Shown here one piece after another: positions 34,062 to 45,335 of a stretch of DNA of 64,000 bases. Source of the DNA: Metaphire vulgaris (lineage: Eukaryota; Annelida; Clitellata; Crassiclitellata; Megascolecidae); assembly GCA_018105865.1 (NCBI GenBank), contig CM030856.1, positions 8,337,653 to 8,401,652 of the forward strand, in the 5' to 3' direction. Position 1 is the stretch's first letter, and each line of letters opens with the position of its first letter. Made by a program: the position numbers and the translations under genes. Below the pieces are notes generated by a model that saw only the letters and a program-made list of their open reading frames with translations, made no database searches and was not told where the DNA came from.

Positions 34062-35652
34062 CTACTTTTTGTTTCGGTGTAACATCCTTTCGAGCGCTGA
34101 CCTGTATTCCTCCCTCCCGCCTCTGGAAAAACATCGGCGGCGCTGTTCATGTTTCACAAGGAAATTAACGACGCTCACAGATGTCGACTCTTCCCAAACT
34201 AACGTTTACCATGTCTTATTTTACGAACATTCGAACCAATTAATGGACTGCGATAACCGAAGACATGCATTTCCACGAATCGCGACTTTCTCGCGTTGCA
34301 CTCGTATTGAAAACAGTTTTACTCGTACGAAAATAAAGTGCAGTGCTTTGCACTAAAGCGAATTGCAAACAGGGCACGTTTGTTCCGGTGCGTGGTTCGT
34401 TGTCATAGAAAACAAAGCCGCCGCAGAAATGAAATAAGTGAAACGCTTAAGCTATTACACACACAGAGAGAAAATTGATTATTGATCTATTATGGTCATC
34501 GATCAGAATCTGCATCGATATTATTTCTCGAATGTATCGAAAGGAAGCCATTCGTACTACTAAGTCCATTCGTCGAAAGCTTCGCCGGACAGCCGAAAAA
34601 ATGTGATATGCTCGAAATTGTTTTGCTACTGGTTTGGAAGAATGACAAGATTTTGGTTCAATCTGTGCTTATTCCTTTGCTGTTACATGTGAATATACTT
34701 GAATGCCATGCTCCATTCTTCTCTAAATAAAATGAAATGTCCGGTTCAAATGGTAAGTACTTCCTCCTTCTTTAGTAGTTTATAATTATTTGAGATCGGC
34801 TATTGTCGATTTGAGTCTAAGAGTTTGCATTAAAAATACTTTTAGACATTTATTTGACTCGGTTGTCATAATATTTACCAACACAGCTGCAAATCAAATT
34901 TATAGTACATATATATATATATATAGGTTTACATGTTTATTCTAACTACCAAATTATCAATACGTATGCACGTCTGTACAGACATTTACGTGCATATTAT
35001 ATACATAAAAACGGAATAAATGCATATATACAGGGTGCATGTAAAAGTAAAAACTGGACACATGTTTGACATTTAATATCTCGGCCGCGTGTTTAGCAAT
35101 TTCAATAAAATTTATAGGTCATATACATGGGAATGTTTCTGATATAATTGCCAAATTTGATGCTGATATCTTTAGTATTTGCTGAAATATGCCCAAAAAC
35201 TGTACAGTACATATGCATGGCTAATTTAGTGTTTTCTCTAGATGTAAGATGCTAGCTCATAAACGAAAGAAGCCTAGTATTTGGTAATTTTTTATGTTTG
35301 ACCGAATATTCATATTAAGACGGTTGCAAAATAAGCTTTTGCGGGAAGCGTTGGCTTTGCCTTATAGATTAGGTATTGGCATTATTTTTAATTATTAACG
35401 CAACGATCCCTTGCTTGATTGAGACGTGAAAGTAATTCAAGCGTGAAAAGTCACCGTCATGCTTACAGTGTAAATGCCAGGAGGGATAAAACACATTTCA
35501 ACACAATGGTCACGGTTAATATTTTAGCAAGGTTTTCAAATTTCAATGTGAAATATTGATATTTGCATTTTCCAGGGGGTGGGCAAGTGTCCCCTCTTGC
35601 CCTAATGTGCTAGCGCCCATGTTAAGATAGAGACCTAAGCCAATTCGAATGG
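34062..35652. other. Spacer, no gene seen
   Basis: AT-rich sequence after the GPCR with a short AT tract (34911-34924) and an AATAAA at 34724-34729 that could serve the GPCR transcript. No open frame resembles a known protein. Confidence 0.4.
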
Positions 35653-35660
35653 TTCTATAA

Positions 35661-36035
35661 CAGAGGTCTTCAACTCAAATCAGATGGCGGGCCGCATTGG
35701 ACCACAAACCCAACGTCGGGGGCCGTACATGATTACAATTACCGATAATACCTTGGTCGAAGTCTATAAGTCTAGGACTCTAAGTAATTAACAGTTTAAA
35801 TTGTAAATGTAAGTAAAGAACACAATCAAACATTGCATTACACATTGCTATTTATTCTTGTTCTAACTTCTACGTGCTTGTGGATAAGTATGCAATTTGG
35901 TAACTTTCAAGTCCTAAAAACGGCAATAACCTGTCAAATAGCTAAAATTGTTATTTTTCCAAACTCGGTGGCGGGCCGGATGAAACTGTCCCGCGGGCCG
36001 GATCCGGCCCGAGGGCCGCCAGTTGGACAACCCGG
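35661..36035. mobile_element. hAT-type non-autonomous element
   Basis: Left end CAGAGGTCTTCAACTCAAA; right end AGTTGGACAACCCGG. The interior 'gcgggccggatccggcccgagggcc' is common in hAT-derived elements. Exact 8-bp duplications ttctataa at 35653-35660 and 36036-36043. Confidence 0.82.
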
Positions 36036-36371
36036 TTCTATAATATTATAACGACATGCATCCGGTTGAAGGCCAAGAAATGGTCACTGCTCGTTCTTCT
36101 TGACTTTAATGCTGTCGAGAGGTCTTCAGTAACCTCTACTTATAAGAGAATCGGACATTTTGAACTATGAAAATGGTTTGCTGATGGACACTCAAGCTGT
36201 CCACACTTAGCGCGAAAAGCGACGGACAGGCAAAAAAGTGACGCAACGAAAATATCCCTAAAAGCGAACTCGTAAAACCATCCTCCACTCTCGGCCGTCC
36301 ATGGATCAGCGCTAAGTGGGTATGCGTCCGCGTATGTTGGTAGAGATAAGATGCTCTATAACCCAGGCTCT

Positions 36372-36373
36372 GA

Positions 36374-36429
<56 letters not shown>

Positions 36430-36837
36430 GAGAGACAGAGACAGAGACAGAGACAGAGAGACAGAGACACAGACAGAGACACAGACAGAGACACAGACAC
36501 AGACAGACAGACAGAGATAGAGACAGAGACAGACAGACAGAGACACACAGACAGAGGGGAGAGAGCACGCGCGCGAGAGAGAGCGAGACAGGCAGATATA
36601 GAGACTTTTAGAGAAACAAAGAGTGAAGAGACTCAGGAGAGAGGGAAAGAATGAAAAAAGAGACATACAGACAGACAAAGTGACAGATAGAGCGCGCGGG
36701 AGAGAGAGACAGACAGACAGACAAACAAACAGACAGACAGGACAGATTGACAGACTTGCAGATAGACAGACAGATAGACAGACAGACAGAGACAAACAGA
36801 CACACAGAGACGGAGAGAGAGAGACAATAGAGTAGGG
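36372..36837. repeat. (GA)n/(CAGA)n microsatellite complex
   Basis: About 465 bp of GA, CAGA and CACAGA units. All long frames here are repeat-encoded. Confidence 0.93.
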
Positions 36838-37464
36838 ACAAGTTGTCCGTTCGATAAAATCACGTACACTTCAGCTGTATTTAAAATGACTAAAAGTGAT
36901 TGAATTGAACAGCGATTCGCAAACTTTTTTCACGAAGGGCCAACTTTTTCCGCGATTTTTTTCGCGGGCCATTGTTATGAAATGCTGAATATTTGCGAAA
37001 ATTGCATTTTCATTTATTCTGATCATAGGACCATCATATCTCTTCTGATTCAGCAAAAGCATCAACGTCTATGGACATACACTGTAATGCTTTAGCTGGA
37101 TCATTTCAATGTGCTGATATTTTCATTTTGGTGACTGTTTTTTTCGATCTGTCATACTCGCGGCGAACATACAAAGTGCGATAGACTTTTAACAGTTTTT
37201 AAAATGATATTAATAATATATAGGCTTATAATATTAAATTAGATTTACTGAGCGCTACATCAATCATAGGCCCCGTGAGTCTTCAACCTATGCGTTGGGA
37301 AACTCAGAAATAAAACTTTGGCGAAGCCTTGTTTTCATTCGGTAGCCAAATATTCTATTGTGAGGTTTATAATGCTGGTCATAAATGCATAACCAGCTGC
37401 ATTTCACAGCACAGACGGTTCATTCTTCTACAGTTTCTCAGAATTGTACTACTTTTCTAGTTGG
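36838..37464. other. Spacer with a possible hAT-like end
   Basis: CAGCGATTCGCAAACTTTTTT at about 36910 looks like the start of a hAT-derived element ('gcgggccat' follows). No matching right end was found. No gene. Confidence 0.35.
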
Positions 37465-37887
37465 GGGCTGTCCATTAATTATGTCAACAAATTAGTGAGA
37501 GGGGGTTTGAAAAAGTTTGACAGTTGTTGACAGAGGGAGGGGCTCAAGAGAAGTTGACGTTAGCAATTTCATTTTTTTACAAATAATAAAAAGTAGGAAA
37601 TTTCATGGAATACTACTTATTACAATGGAAAAAAGGCCGACAAACAAAAAACAAGGTCATCATCACCACATTATGACACTTGATGAACAAAAGAAAGGGA
37701 AAATGTCTCATCGCTGCAAAAATAATAACCTTCTAACGTTTTAGGGGATCCGTCACTGGTCTTTGTGGGGGGGGGGGTCAAAAGTTTTTGACATAATTAT
37801 AGGGGGTCACTGAAAGTTGACAGTTGTTGACAAGGGGAGGGGGTCAAAATCTGCCCAAAAATTGTTGACATAATTAATGGACAGCCC
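37465..37887. mobile_element. MITE with about 26-bp TIR (GGGGCTGTCCATTAATTATG)
   Basis: The left end GGGGCTGTCCATTAATTATG with GTCAACAA following is matched by the reverse complement of the right end. The interior repeats 'aaagtttgacagttgttgac' and G-runs and contains one variant of the shared motif (GACAAACAAAAAACAAGGTCATC near 37643). The target duplication was not resolved. Confidence 0.7.
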
Positions 37888-38864
37888 TGGTCACTTTAAG
37901 TGTTTGCAGTCCATAATGATCCTTTGGGTTAAATTACTTTGCTTGACTGAAAATCTCCCGTCTTTTAACTATTGCTATTTCATATTAGGATTAAGTGTCT
38001 ATAAATAAGCAGCTACTGCGGTGTTAGTTTCGAAAGCGCTATAGAAATTCACGAGATTTCACTTATTTGCTTGCACCTGCCTAAAATATTCGGAGGGTGT
38101 ATATCCATTTTGTCCTTCTGGTTTCGTATCTGGTTGCGCTGAGGACAATGAACGATTAACAGCACGGAAAATCGAGGTTGCGGATAAGATGGGAAATGAG
38201 ATGAAAAGGAAAAAATCAAGAATTGTAAGGAAATATATTTCTTTCGCGAAGAGAATTTATAGGAGACTCTCTCTCTCTCTCTGCCGCTAATTACAATCTG
38301 TTTGTGGTAGACTAGCAGTCTGAAATATCAGTCGACCGTATGCAGCATTTAGATAAGAATTTCATATCGAACAGAGAGATTACAGGAGAGTAAAAGTGGA
38401 TCAGTGCACTGATTGATCCGCTCAGTCATTGATCCATCTTCCTTTTATCAAGCAACTGCCTGAAGAGTTGCCGTTAATTTCCAGGTCTAGATTATCGGAG
38501 TCTTTGATGCTTTCCTTGTTACGTGTTGTCCTCCTGTTTTCTTGCGGATGACATCTATGAACCACAAGGTCAGGCAAAATAGGCAGTCGCCATAATGACT
38601 GAGTCACAGTTTAGAAAACAGACGGACAAACAAACGTACTACCGCTTTGCGTGCGTGCTAATGCGATCAAAAAGTCAAAGTCCTTCCCCGAGCCTCACGT
38701 ACGGGCTCATAAGGCGGCGCTGATCTCCGTTTCTATAGCCCTCAGCCAGGCGTGCAATGCCACGGATACGGGGCTAGTGTATCGCACAGCGTACCTGTTT
38801 GACTTATCGCGGAGATTTTTACCACTGCTCCTCATTTTACCACCGCGAAAAAGGCTGAGTCGAC

Positions 38865-38950
38865 CTTTATAGGGCTCCTGCGGGACTCGAACCCGTGACC
38901 TCCTGCTCCATCGTCCAACGTTGTTAACACTCTGCTAAGTTCCCGCTCCG
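38865..38950 (-). repeat. tRNA-derived SINE-like sequence
   Basis: On the minus strand GGGTTCGAGTCCCGC is a good B box and TTAGCAGAGTGTTAACAACG an A-box-like region. It is followed on the same strand by 'AGGAGCCCTATAAAGG'. Confidence 0.5.
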
Positions 38951-38959
38951 CCCCTAATG

Positions 38960-39200
38960 CGATAAGTAAGTAAAATCTCGTAAATCAGTGTTTATTCTAG
39001 GTCTTCTCTGGGGAATTTCCCTCCCACAAGTTTGTTTTCCCAAACTTGTTTTAAAATTTTGCAAGTAGTATGACCTCCCCAATGTCTGTTCCCCCTTTCC
39101 CCCCAAAAATTAAACTCGCCCCAATGTCTAGGTGGCTAGAACAGCCACTGTCGTAAATTCTATAGCGCTTTCGAATTAGTAGCTACTTGATTATTCCTAG
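38960..39200 (-). repeat. Interspersed repeat S2 with (AAGT)n tail, split by a family A MITE
   Basis: 'aagtaagtaaaatctcgtaaat' and 'tctatagcgctttcgaattagtagctac' are two halves of a repeat seen intact at about 13610-13660, 38020-38080 and 52845-52880. The MITE at 38986-39150 separates them. Confidence 0.6.
38986..39150. mobile_element. hAT-type MITE, family A, copy 4
   Basis: Starts CAGTGTTTATTCTAG and ends CTAGAACAGCCACTG. Exact 8-bp duplications tcgtaaat at 38978-38985 and 39151-39158. It interrupts repeat S2. Confidence 0.88.
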
Positions 39201-39403
39201 GCGCGTAATCTTAATATCAAATATCTATAGCCAAAGGGGGATCAGCCAGAGAGGATCATTTTATCCGAATGATCATCATGGTTGGGACGTTGCAGCTAAG
39301 GAGGAAATAATTTGATAGATCAGTGGTTCTTAAACTTTTTCAGGCCACAGACTGGTAATAACCTTTTTTTGAAGCTGGCGGACCGCCAGTTTAAATGACG
39401 CGC

Positions 39404-39489
<86 letters not shown>

Positions 39490-39572
39490 CAAATGCTAAT
39501 CATGTAATATTGACTCATTCACCAAAATGTTGGTAATGACACAATTAAGGATGTACGTTAAGAATTTTATAC

Positions 39573-40245
39573 TGTGACGAGCAGCCACCTAAATAGGTCT
39601 CGTTTACTTACTTACTTGTCTAGGGAAACTACTGTGGCACTAACTCGTACATTTTAACTGACAAAACTATTCTTCTTATAAAATCTCGCTTTAATCTTAA
39701 TTAAACATTCACTCTTCCGACATAGCGGCTATCAATAGGCAGTGCTATATAACTCTAATCAATGTTTTAAAACGTCCAGCGACAGCAACTATCTTAGCAA
39801 CTAGTTACTAATGTAAATAACAGCTGATAACAGCTTCCACACAAAAAATCAATGAAAATGAAACAAATGTGCCCTTTGCACGAAAAACCAATTCGATATA
39901 CGAATTCACGAATATTAAGCGAACTGAAATCTCGGTTCAGATTTAAACAATAGCAATTTAAACTAAAACAACGAAGAGCAGGAACGAATCGCTGCGAACG
40001 AACGTCCGCCTTCTTCTTCGGCCACCGTCGAACTCTTCTTCTTCGAAAAAGACGCACTTTCAAAACGTAACTGCCTTCAGCAACGGCTCTTGCGACCAAT
40101 GACGCCCGTCGTCTCATCACGCCTTCTATAACGTGAATTCCTATTTGCTCACATAAACATAGAGCAAACATAATAAACTTCACATACAAACCTACCAACA
40201 TTCCAATCATTTGCTATCTATGCTTCAATCTACCCCTTTATCACA
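39573..40245 (-). repeat. 3' LTR of the Gmr1-like element
   Basis: 673 bp. By eye it differs from the other LTR only in the length of a few short homopolymers (near 39623, 39845 and 39884). A short purine-rich GGGG lies next to it on the element's internal side. Confidence 0.9.
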
Positions 40246-40530
40246 CCCCTAGCACTCGAGCCTACGTGGTGGATCACCACGTCAACTCAGATGCAATGGC
40301 TGTGACGACATCAAAAGGAAATTGCGAAGCAAACTTTGGCTTACACCAATTTCAACTTATCCAAAATGGAATTAATATTACAAAGGAATAAAACAAGAAC
40401 CAACCACCGAGAACAACTGCAAAAATTATGCTATCTAAGTGGTTATATCACAAAACTATCCTAACTTAGCTTAAGCTACAGTAACACTTACATTCTATTT
40501 TACTTTCAACACTTACTTACAACATCTAAA

Positions 40531-43500
40531 CTAGTTACTTATCCTACCTATTCTGATGGTCAACTTAACTCTATAGGACATCCATACATACTTAAGTATC
40601 AATAAAGTAAAAGAGTAAATCAGTCTATGAGCAAAACTCATAATCATTAGATGCTGTATTAAGCATAACCTAAGAAACTCAGCAAAACTACTGCACTGTA
40701 CTGAAAAATATATAGGCTTCCTATCGGGTCTCAAGGGACTTACATATCTCACACATGAGAATGTCTTTGGCATTCCCCTAATTATGCGCTTCAAAGGGGC
40801 TTGACCCAACAATACTGGATCCTTGCGACCATAATCCTCTAAATTATAGACAACTGACTTTCCATCAGCTTCCACTGAGATGCTATGTTTAATCATGCAA
40901 TCAACTGACAATTGGGTATGTTCCCCATTGACAACTTTTGTGTTGTCAGGACTTAGTCTATGTGGTGAAACATATGCGGGTTGAGCATATTGTTTAAGCA
41001 AGATCTCATATGCGATAAGATCAGTCTGTCTAGGTTTATTGTTGAACATCTGTTCATGTTGCATAATCAGAGATTTCAATTCCTCTGTTAGACCTGACCC
41101 CAAATGTTTTGCTTTGTCCAGTCCCAGTTCTTCAAAAGAACACTGGACGTTCTCTGTTATTTCTATTGCATTGGCAGTTTCAAGTGGGTTTGTAACTGTG
41201 CATGCAACAGTTTTAACAAATTCTTGTTCACTTTCATTGTGAAACATTTTCTCTCTACCAACATGAAACTTCGAAAGATTTACATGCCACAACAGCATTT
41301 GTTTTTTCTTGACTGGGATGAAGTCAACGTAGTTATGCCTGATTTCTGACATGACATCACTACCTGGGACTGTAATGATCTCCTTGGGCAAACAACACCG
41401 AACAGAAACATCTGTCAACATCTTACCTACTATCTGTCCTGTATGCGCGGGAATGGGGATTGCATCTGGGTAATGAGCACACAAGTCCATTTTTGTCAAC
41501 AACCACCTGTTGCTTGACTTGCTGTACTCTGGAACTGATTCTACGACGTCTTTGTCAATACGGTCAAACACATAAGTTATTCTTGGTAAGCTTTGGGATT
41601 GTTCAATGCTACCGTATTTACTTGCATTGAGTTTCTGGGATATATCGCATGTGCGTGCATATTCCTTAACATCTTTGTTAATTGATTGCCAATAAAAGTG
41701 TTTAATGATTCTTTGTTTGATTTTGTGTAGTTCTATTTGTCCGGACGCCGGAATGTCATGTGACAATTCTAAAAGACGCCTATGGATTTGCAATGGGGCA
41801 ATGATCTGCAAAAAACCTAAATCCGACAGAACAACTTCCTCAAATAACATCTTCAGACTCTCATCAGTCTGTTGCAACCTAACTAGGTCATCATGGGACA
41901 AAGACAACTCTTTCCCAATAAATTCATCACATGACCCACTTGGACGATTCAACAAACCACTTGGCCGATTCAATAACCCACTTGGCCGATTCAAACTACC
42001 ACTTGGCCGATTCAATAAACCACTTGGCCGATTCAACATACCACTTGGCCGATTCAATAACCCACTTGGCCGATTCAACATACCAATTGGCCGATTCAAT
42101 AAACCACTTGGCTGAATCAACATACCACTTGGCCGATTCAATAAACCACTTGGCCGATTCAACATACCACTTGGCCGATTCAACATCCCTGAACCACCAA
42201 CCACACCATCATCCGAAAAACTATTTGGATGGTTCAACCTCCCTGAACCACCATCAACAACATCATTAGGAAAAACCTGTGGAACTACTGGGCGATTCAA
42301 CCTCATGGAACCCCCACCAACAACAACATCATCAGAAAAACCATGTGGGTCCTGGACACCACTGGAGTCACACGACTCATCAAAAACAACCTCCTCATCA
42401 ACAGTACTTGGAGCTACATCATCAGCATCAACACACTGTGAATTTACAGTAGACCCCAATAAGTCGTCCTCAAACAGACCCTCTAAATTAAAATCAAAAT
42501 TATAATAATCATCTGGATTATATGTGACCTCTGCTTTCTTATCTAATGAATCTTTCTCAAGATCAATTAATGATTTGATTTTAGCCCGAGTCACCACACA
42601 TGAATCCATGAGTTCCTCATCAACTCGACAATCCACATCAGCTCCAATCAAAACATCAATCGAATGGGGTAATTGATAGATGAGACCACACAACACTTCT
42701 CCACGATGAAAAACACAATCAAGATTCACCAACACCAAAGGAATTTGGATAACATCCCCAGTTATACCTTTAATCAAACGACATTCGCCTGTATCTTTGT
42801 ATTCATCAGGATTTATTCGTTCTTTACTGATTAGAGTCAGCGATGAACCTGTGTCACGAAAAGAAATGATTTGTCTTGTTTGTTTGTCTGCATTTACAAT
42901 TGTAGCTTGGGAACAATAGGGTCTGAAACTGGTTGGTACTGTGTCCAAACTATGTGTAACTTGTTGCACAAAGTTTACGTTTGGACCAGCAAAATTTGAG
43001 CCTGACTCAAAATTTGCCTTTTCATTTCTCTGTCGTTTTAAAGCAAAACATTGGTCTAAACCATGTCCATTCCTATGGCAGAATGCACATTTCTGGGTTG
43101 AGGGCAGCCCATTTTTACCACTCCTGAAATTTGAATTCCTCCCCTGTGTATTGGAATGTGGAAAATTTCTCAAATTGGCATTATTTTCATCTGGCAATGT
43201 CTTAGAAGTGACATTTTGATTTAATTGATATCTCCAATTAGTGCAACTGTTGGCATTGTCTCTATCAGTGTTGTATCTATTTGTTTGGGTTGCATTGTGC
43301 TCATGTCTGTATGCATTTGGAGCAAACTTGTGTCTGTTGTATGTGTCACTGCTATTTGAATAGTTTCTGTGAATAGCAACAAACTGATCAGCAAATCTAG
43401 CTAATTCAACAAGTGAATTGGCTTGTTTGTCCATAAGCCAAGTTTTCAGAACATTTTCATTTACTTTGTTCAAAAATTGTTCCATTTTAAACAATTCTTT

Positions 43501-43755
43501 GATTTTTTCTGGGTCATCTTGGGCTTTATGACCAAGCAAAAATCTCTGAAAAGGCCAATTTAACCTAGTTGCAAAATGTGTATACGTTTCAGATTGGTCC
43601 TTGTTGAGCTGCCTGAACTTTAATCTATATGCTTCGGGAACTAATTGAAACATATTTAGGATGGCTTCTTTGATAAAGTCATAGTCTTGGACCTGCTCAG
43701 CAGTCAGTTCTACAAAGACTTTTAATATCTTACCACTTATCTGAGTTTGAAGCAT
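40531..43755 (-). CDS. Gag-protease-integrase-like polyprotein of the Gmr1-like element
   Basis: One 1074-codon frame from the first ATG, open upstream to about 43866. Capsid-like region (about 1-130) with the layout of the SCAN/Gmr1 capsid C-terminal domain; CCHC zinc knuckle C223-C226-H231-C236; retropepsin motif DTGSS at 301-305 and LIGADV near 369. Next come about 12 copies of a GLLNRPS-type heptapeptide (about 522-608) and an integrase zinc-finger region (about 660-710) that has lost several Cys/His. The integrase core segment keeps the first Asp (MDLCAHYPDA) but reads VPGSD where D-x-GS is usual. A reverse transcriptase N-terminal edge is at about 870-935 (FNNKPRQTDL, SPHRLSP). No YxDD motif and no RNase H are seen. 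The frame is intact although the integrase looks inactive. Confidence 0.85.
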   Translation of the reverse strand: MLQTQISGKILKVFVELTAEQVQDYDFIKEAILNMFQLVPEAYRLKFRQLNKDQSETYTHFATRLNWPFQRFLLGHKAQDDPEKIKELFKMEQFLNKVNENVLKTWLMDKQANSLVELARFADQFVAIHRNYSNSSDTYNRHKFAPNAYRHEHNATQTNRYNTDRDNANSCTNWRYQLNQNVTSKTLPDENNANLRNFPHSNTQGRNSNFRSGKNGLPSTQKCAFCHRNGHGLDQCFALKRQRNEKANFESGSNFAGPNVNFVQQVTHSLDTVPTSFRPYCSQATIVNADKQTRQIISFRDTGSSLTLISKERINPDEYKDTGECRLIKGITGDVIQIPLVLVNLDCVFHRGEVLCGLIYQLPHSIDVLIGADVDCRVDEELMDSCVVTRAKIKSLIDLEKDSLDKKAEVTYNPDDYYNFDFNLEGLFEDDLLGSTVNSQCVDADDVAPSTVDEEVVFDESCDSSGVQDPHGFSDDVVVGGGSMRLNRPVVPQVFPNDVVDGGSGRLNHPNSFSDDGVVGGSGMLNRPSGMLNRPSGLLNRPSGMLIQPSGLLNRPIGMLNRPSGLLNRPSGMLNRPSGLLNRPSGSLNRPSGLLNRPSGLLNRPSGSCDEFIGKELSLSHDDLVRLQQTDESLKMLFEEVVLSDLGFLQIIAPLQIHRRLLELSHDIPASGQIELHKIKQRIIKHFYWQSINKDVKEYARTCDISQKLNASKYGSIEQSQSLPRITYVFDRIDKDVVESVPEYSKSSNRWLLTKMDLCAHYPDAIPIPAHTGQIVGKMLTDVSVRCCLPKEIITVPGSDVMSEIRHNYVDFIPVKKKQMLLWHVNLSKFHVGREKMFHNESEQEFVKTVACTVTNPLETANAIEITENVQCSFEELGLDKAKHLGSGLTEELKSLIMQHEQMFNNKPRQTDLIAYEILLKQYAQPAYVSPHRLSPDNTKVVNGEHTQLSVDCMIKHSISVEADGKSVVYNLEDYGRKDPVLLGQAPLKRIIRGMPKTFSCVRYVSPLRPDRKPIYFSVQCSSFAEFLRLCLIQHLMIMSFAHRLIYSFTLLILKYVWMSYRVKLTIRIGRISN
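41933..42187 (-). repeat. In-frame 21-bp tandem repeat (about 12 copies)
   Basis: Unit ccacttggccgattcaayaa and variants on the plus strand, encoding L-N-R-P-S-G-[ML] on the minus strand. It lies between protease and integrase regions. Two more degraded units follow to about 42300. Confidence 0.92.
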
Positions 43756-43810
43756 AGCAGGCCATTTATTTTTCTCAATCTGAAGTTCAGCATTGTTCGT
43801 TCGAACAGAG

Positions 43811-44215
43811 TCAAGTAGGAGTCAATATCTGTACTCTCATTAAACCTAGGAGTGCTTTCCTAGCATTTTCACTAGCTTTATCAGAACTACCTGCACTAGT
43901 CCTATCACTACTTACTGACTCACTTTGCAAGGTCAACTTATGCAACTCAATCTTCTCATTGGACTGAATTTGAGCTTGTTGAATTTGAGCTTGTTGAATT
44001 TGAGTTTGGGTCTGAGCATCAAGTTGAGCTTGCTGAAGCTGGGCATCAAGTTGAGCTTTTTGAGTTTGAGCATCAAGTTCTAACTTACGCATCTCTAACT
44101 CTAATTTCTTAAGGACAATGGCCTCAGATTCTATTGGAGTATGGTTGGGATTTTGAGAAGTCCTACTGCCAACACTCTCAATATCTGTCTGTCTGTCTTC
44201 ACCCAATCCTGTCAC
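43811..44215 (-). CDS. Gag N-terminal fragment, Gln/Leu-rich coiled coil
   Basis: 134 codons. A predicted coiled coil (KLELEMRKLELDAQ, then repeated QLQQAQLDAQ and IQQAQ units), then a Ser-rich stretch. It overlaps the large frame by about 55 bp in the -1 register. The peptide encoded there by the other frame (RFNES-DIDSYL) looks like the usual gag continuation. The two may be joined by ribosomal frameshifting or separated by a single-base mutation; the sequence alone does not decide. Confidence 0.75.
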   Translation of the reverse strand: MTGLGEDRQTDIESVGSRTSQNPNHTPIESEAIVLKKLELEMRKLELDAQTQKAQLDAQLQQAQLDAQTQTQIQQAQIQQAQIQSNEKIELHKLTLQSESVSSDRTSAGSSDKASENARKALLGLMRVQILTPT

Positions 44216-44664
44216 ACATAATTTAATCAGCTTTGCCTCAATTGGTCCTTGTTACCCCTCATTTCGACCCCTTTGAAAGCAAATTTTCCCTTAAGTCTTC
44301 TACATTCATAGATAAAATGTCTTCAACCGACAATGCATCAGGGAGTGCTGGGTTTTCCATACTTAAAGTTATGCAGAATATACAAATTCAATGCAAAAAC
44401 AACTAATCAAAACACACAGCAATATTCAACACAAAAGCAGTAATAATCAATTTAAACTACTGATACTACTTACAATGAACGGGGAGACAAAACTCAAACC
44501 CTATTTCACTCTTAAAATTCACTAGGCCTCCTCAATTAATTAAATAAAAGAGCCTAAAATTCTGCTTTTCTTACTACACGGAGTGGAGCAGCGTCGCCCG
44601 CTTATCCTTGTGCGACGACAACTTACAACTAGATTCAAATCTACCGGACCTGAGCCTACCCACA

Positions 44665-45335
44665 TGTGACGAGCAGCCACCTAAATAGGTCTCGTTTACT
44701 TACTTACTTGTCTAGGGGAAACTACTGTGGCACTAACTCGTACATTTTAACTGACAAAACTATTCTTCTTATAAAATCTCGCTTTAATCTTAATTAAACA
44801 TTCACTCTTCCGACATAGCGGCTATCAATAGGCAGTGCTATATAACTCTAATCAATGTTTTAAAACGTCCAGCGACAGCAACTATCTTAGCAACTAGTTA
44901 CTAATGTAAATAACAGCTGATAACAGCTTCCACACAAAATCAATGAAAATGAAACAAATGTGCCCTTTGCACGAAAACCAATTCGATATACGAATTCACG
45001 AATATTAAGCGAACTGAAATCTCGGTTCAGATTTAAACAATAGCAATTTAAACTAAAACAACGAAGAGCAGGAACGAATCGCTGCGAACGAACGTCCGCC
45101 TTCTTCTTCGGCCACCGTCGAACTCTTCTTCTTCGAAAAAGACGCACTTTCAAAACGTAACTGCCTTCAGCAACGGCTCTTGCGACCAATGACGCCCGTC
45201 GTCTCATCACGCCTTCTATAACGTGAATTCCTATTTGCTCACATAAACATAGAGCAAACATAATAAACTTCACATACAAACCTACCAACATTCCAATCAT
45301 TTGCTATCTATGCTTCAATCTACCCCTTTATCACA
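44665..45335 (-). repeat. 5' LTR of the Gmr1-like element
   Basis: 671 bp, the promoter side for the minus-strand element. The adjacent internal sequence on the minus strand (TGTGGGTAGGCTCAGG) is where the primer-binding site should lie; the tRNA was not assigned. Confidence 0.9.

Larger units (their letters stand above)
39573..45335 (-). mobile_element. 5.76-kb Gmr1-like Gypsy LTR retrotransposon, internally deleted
   Basis: Two direct LTRs (39573-40245 and 44665-45335), each starting TGTGACGAGC and ending ATCACA, with 4-bp duplications atac at 39569-39572 and 45336-45339. The coding strand is minus. Order: Q-rich gag start, capsid, zinc knuckle, protease, heptapeptide repeat, integrase-like region, then only the N-terminal edge of reverse transcriptase. 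Integrase before reverse transcriptase is the known order of Gmr1-like Gypsy elements of deuterostomes. The RT catalytic core and RNase H are absent, so any mobility would need proteins in trans. Confidence 0.88.

Noticed and set aside
36136..36869. Long Ser/Leu/Cys and Arg/Glu frames
   Set aside because: They are translations of the GA/CAGA microsatellite.
41933..42187. Regular 21-bp direct repeats that could be mistaken for a CRISPR array
   Set aside because: There are no unique spacers; the units are contiguous, in frame and lie inside a retrotransposon polyprotein in an animal genome.
42305..42505. Plus-strand frames opposite the retrotransposon polyprotein
   Set aside because: They are antisense shadows of the repeat-containing coding strand.
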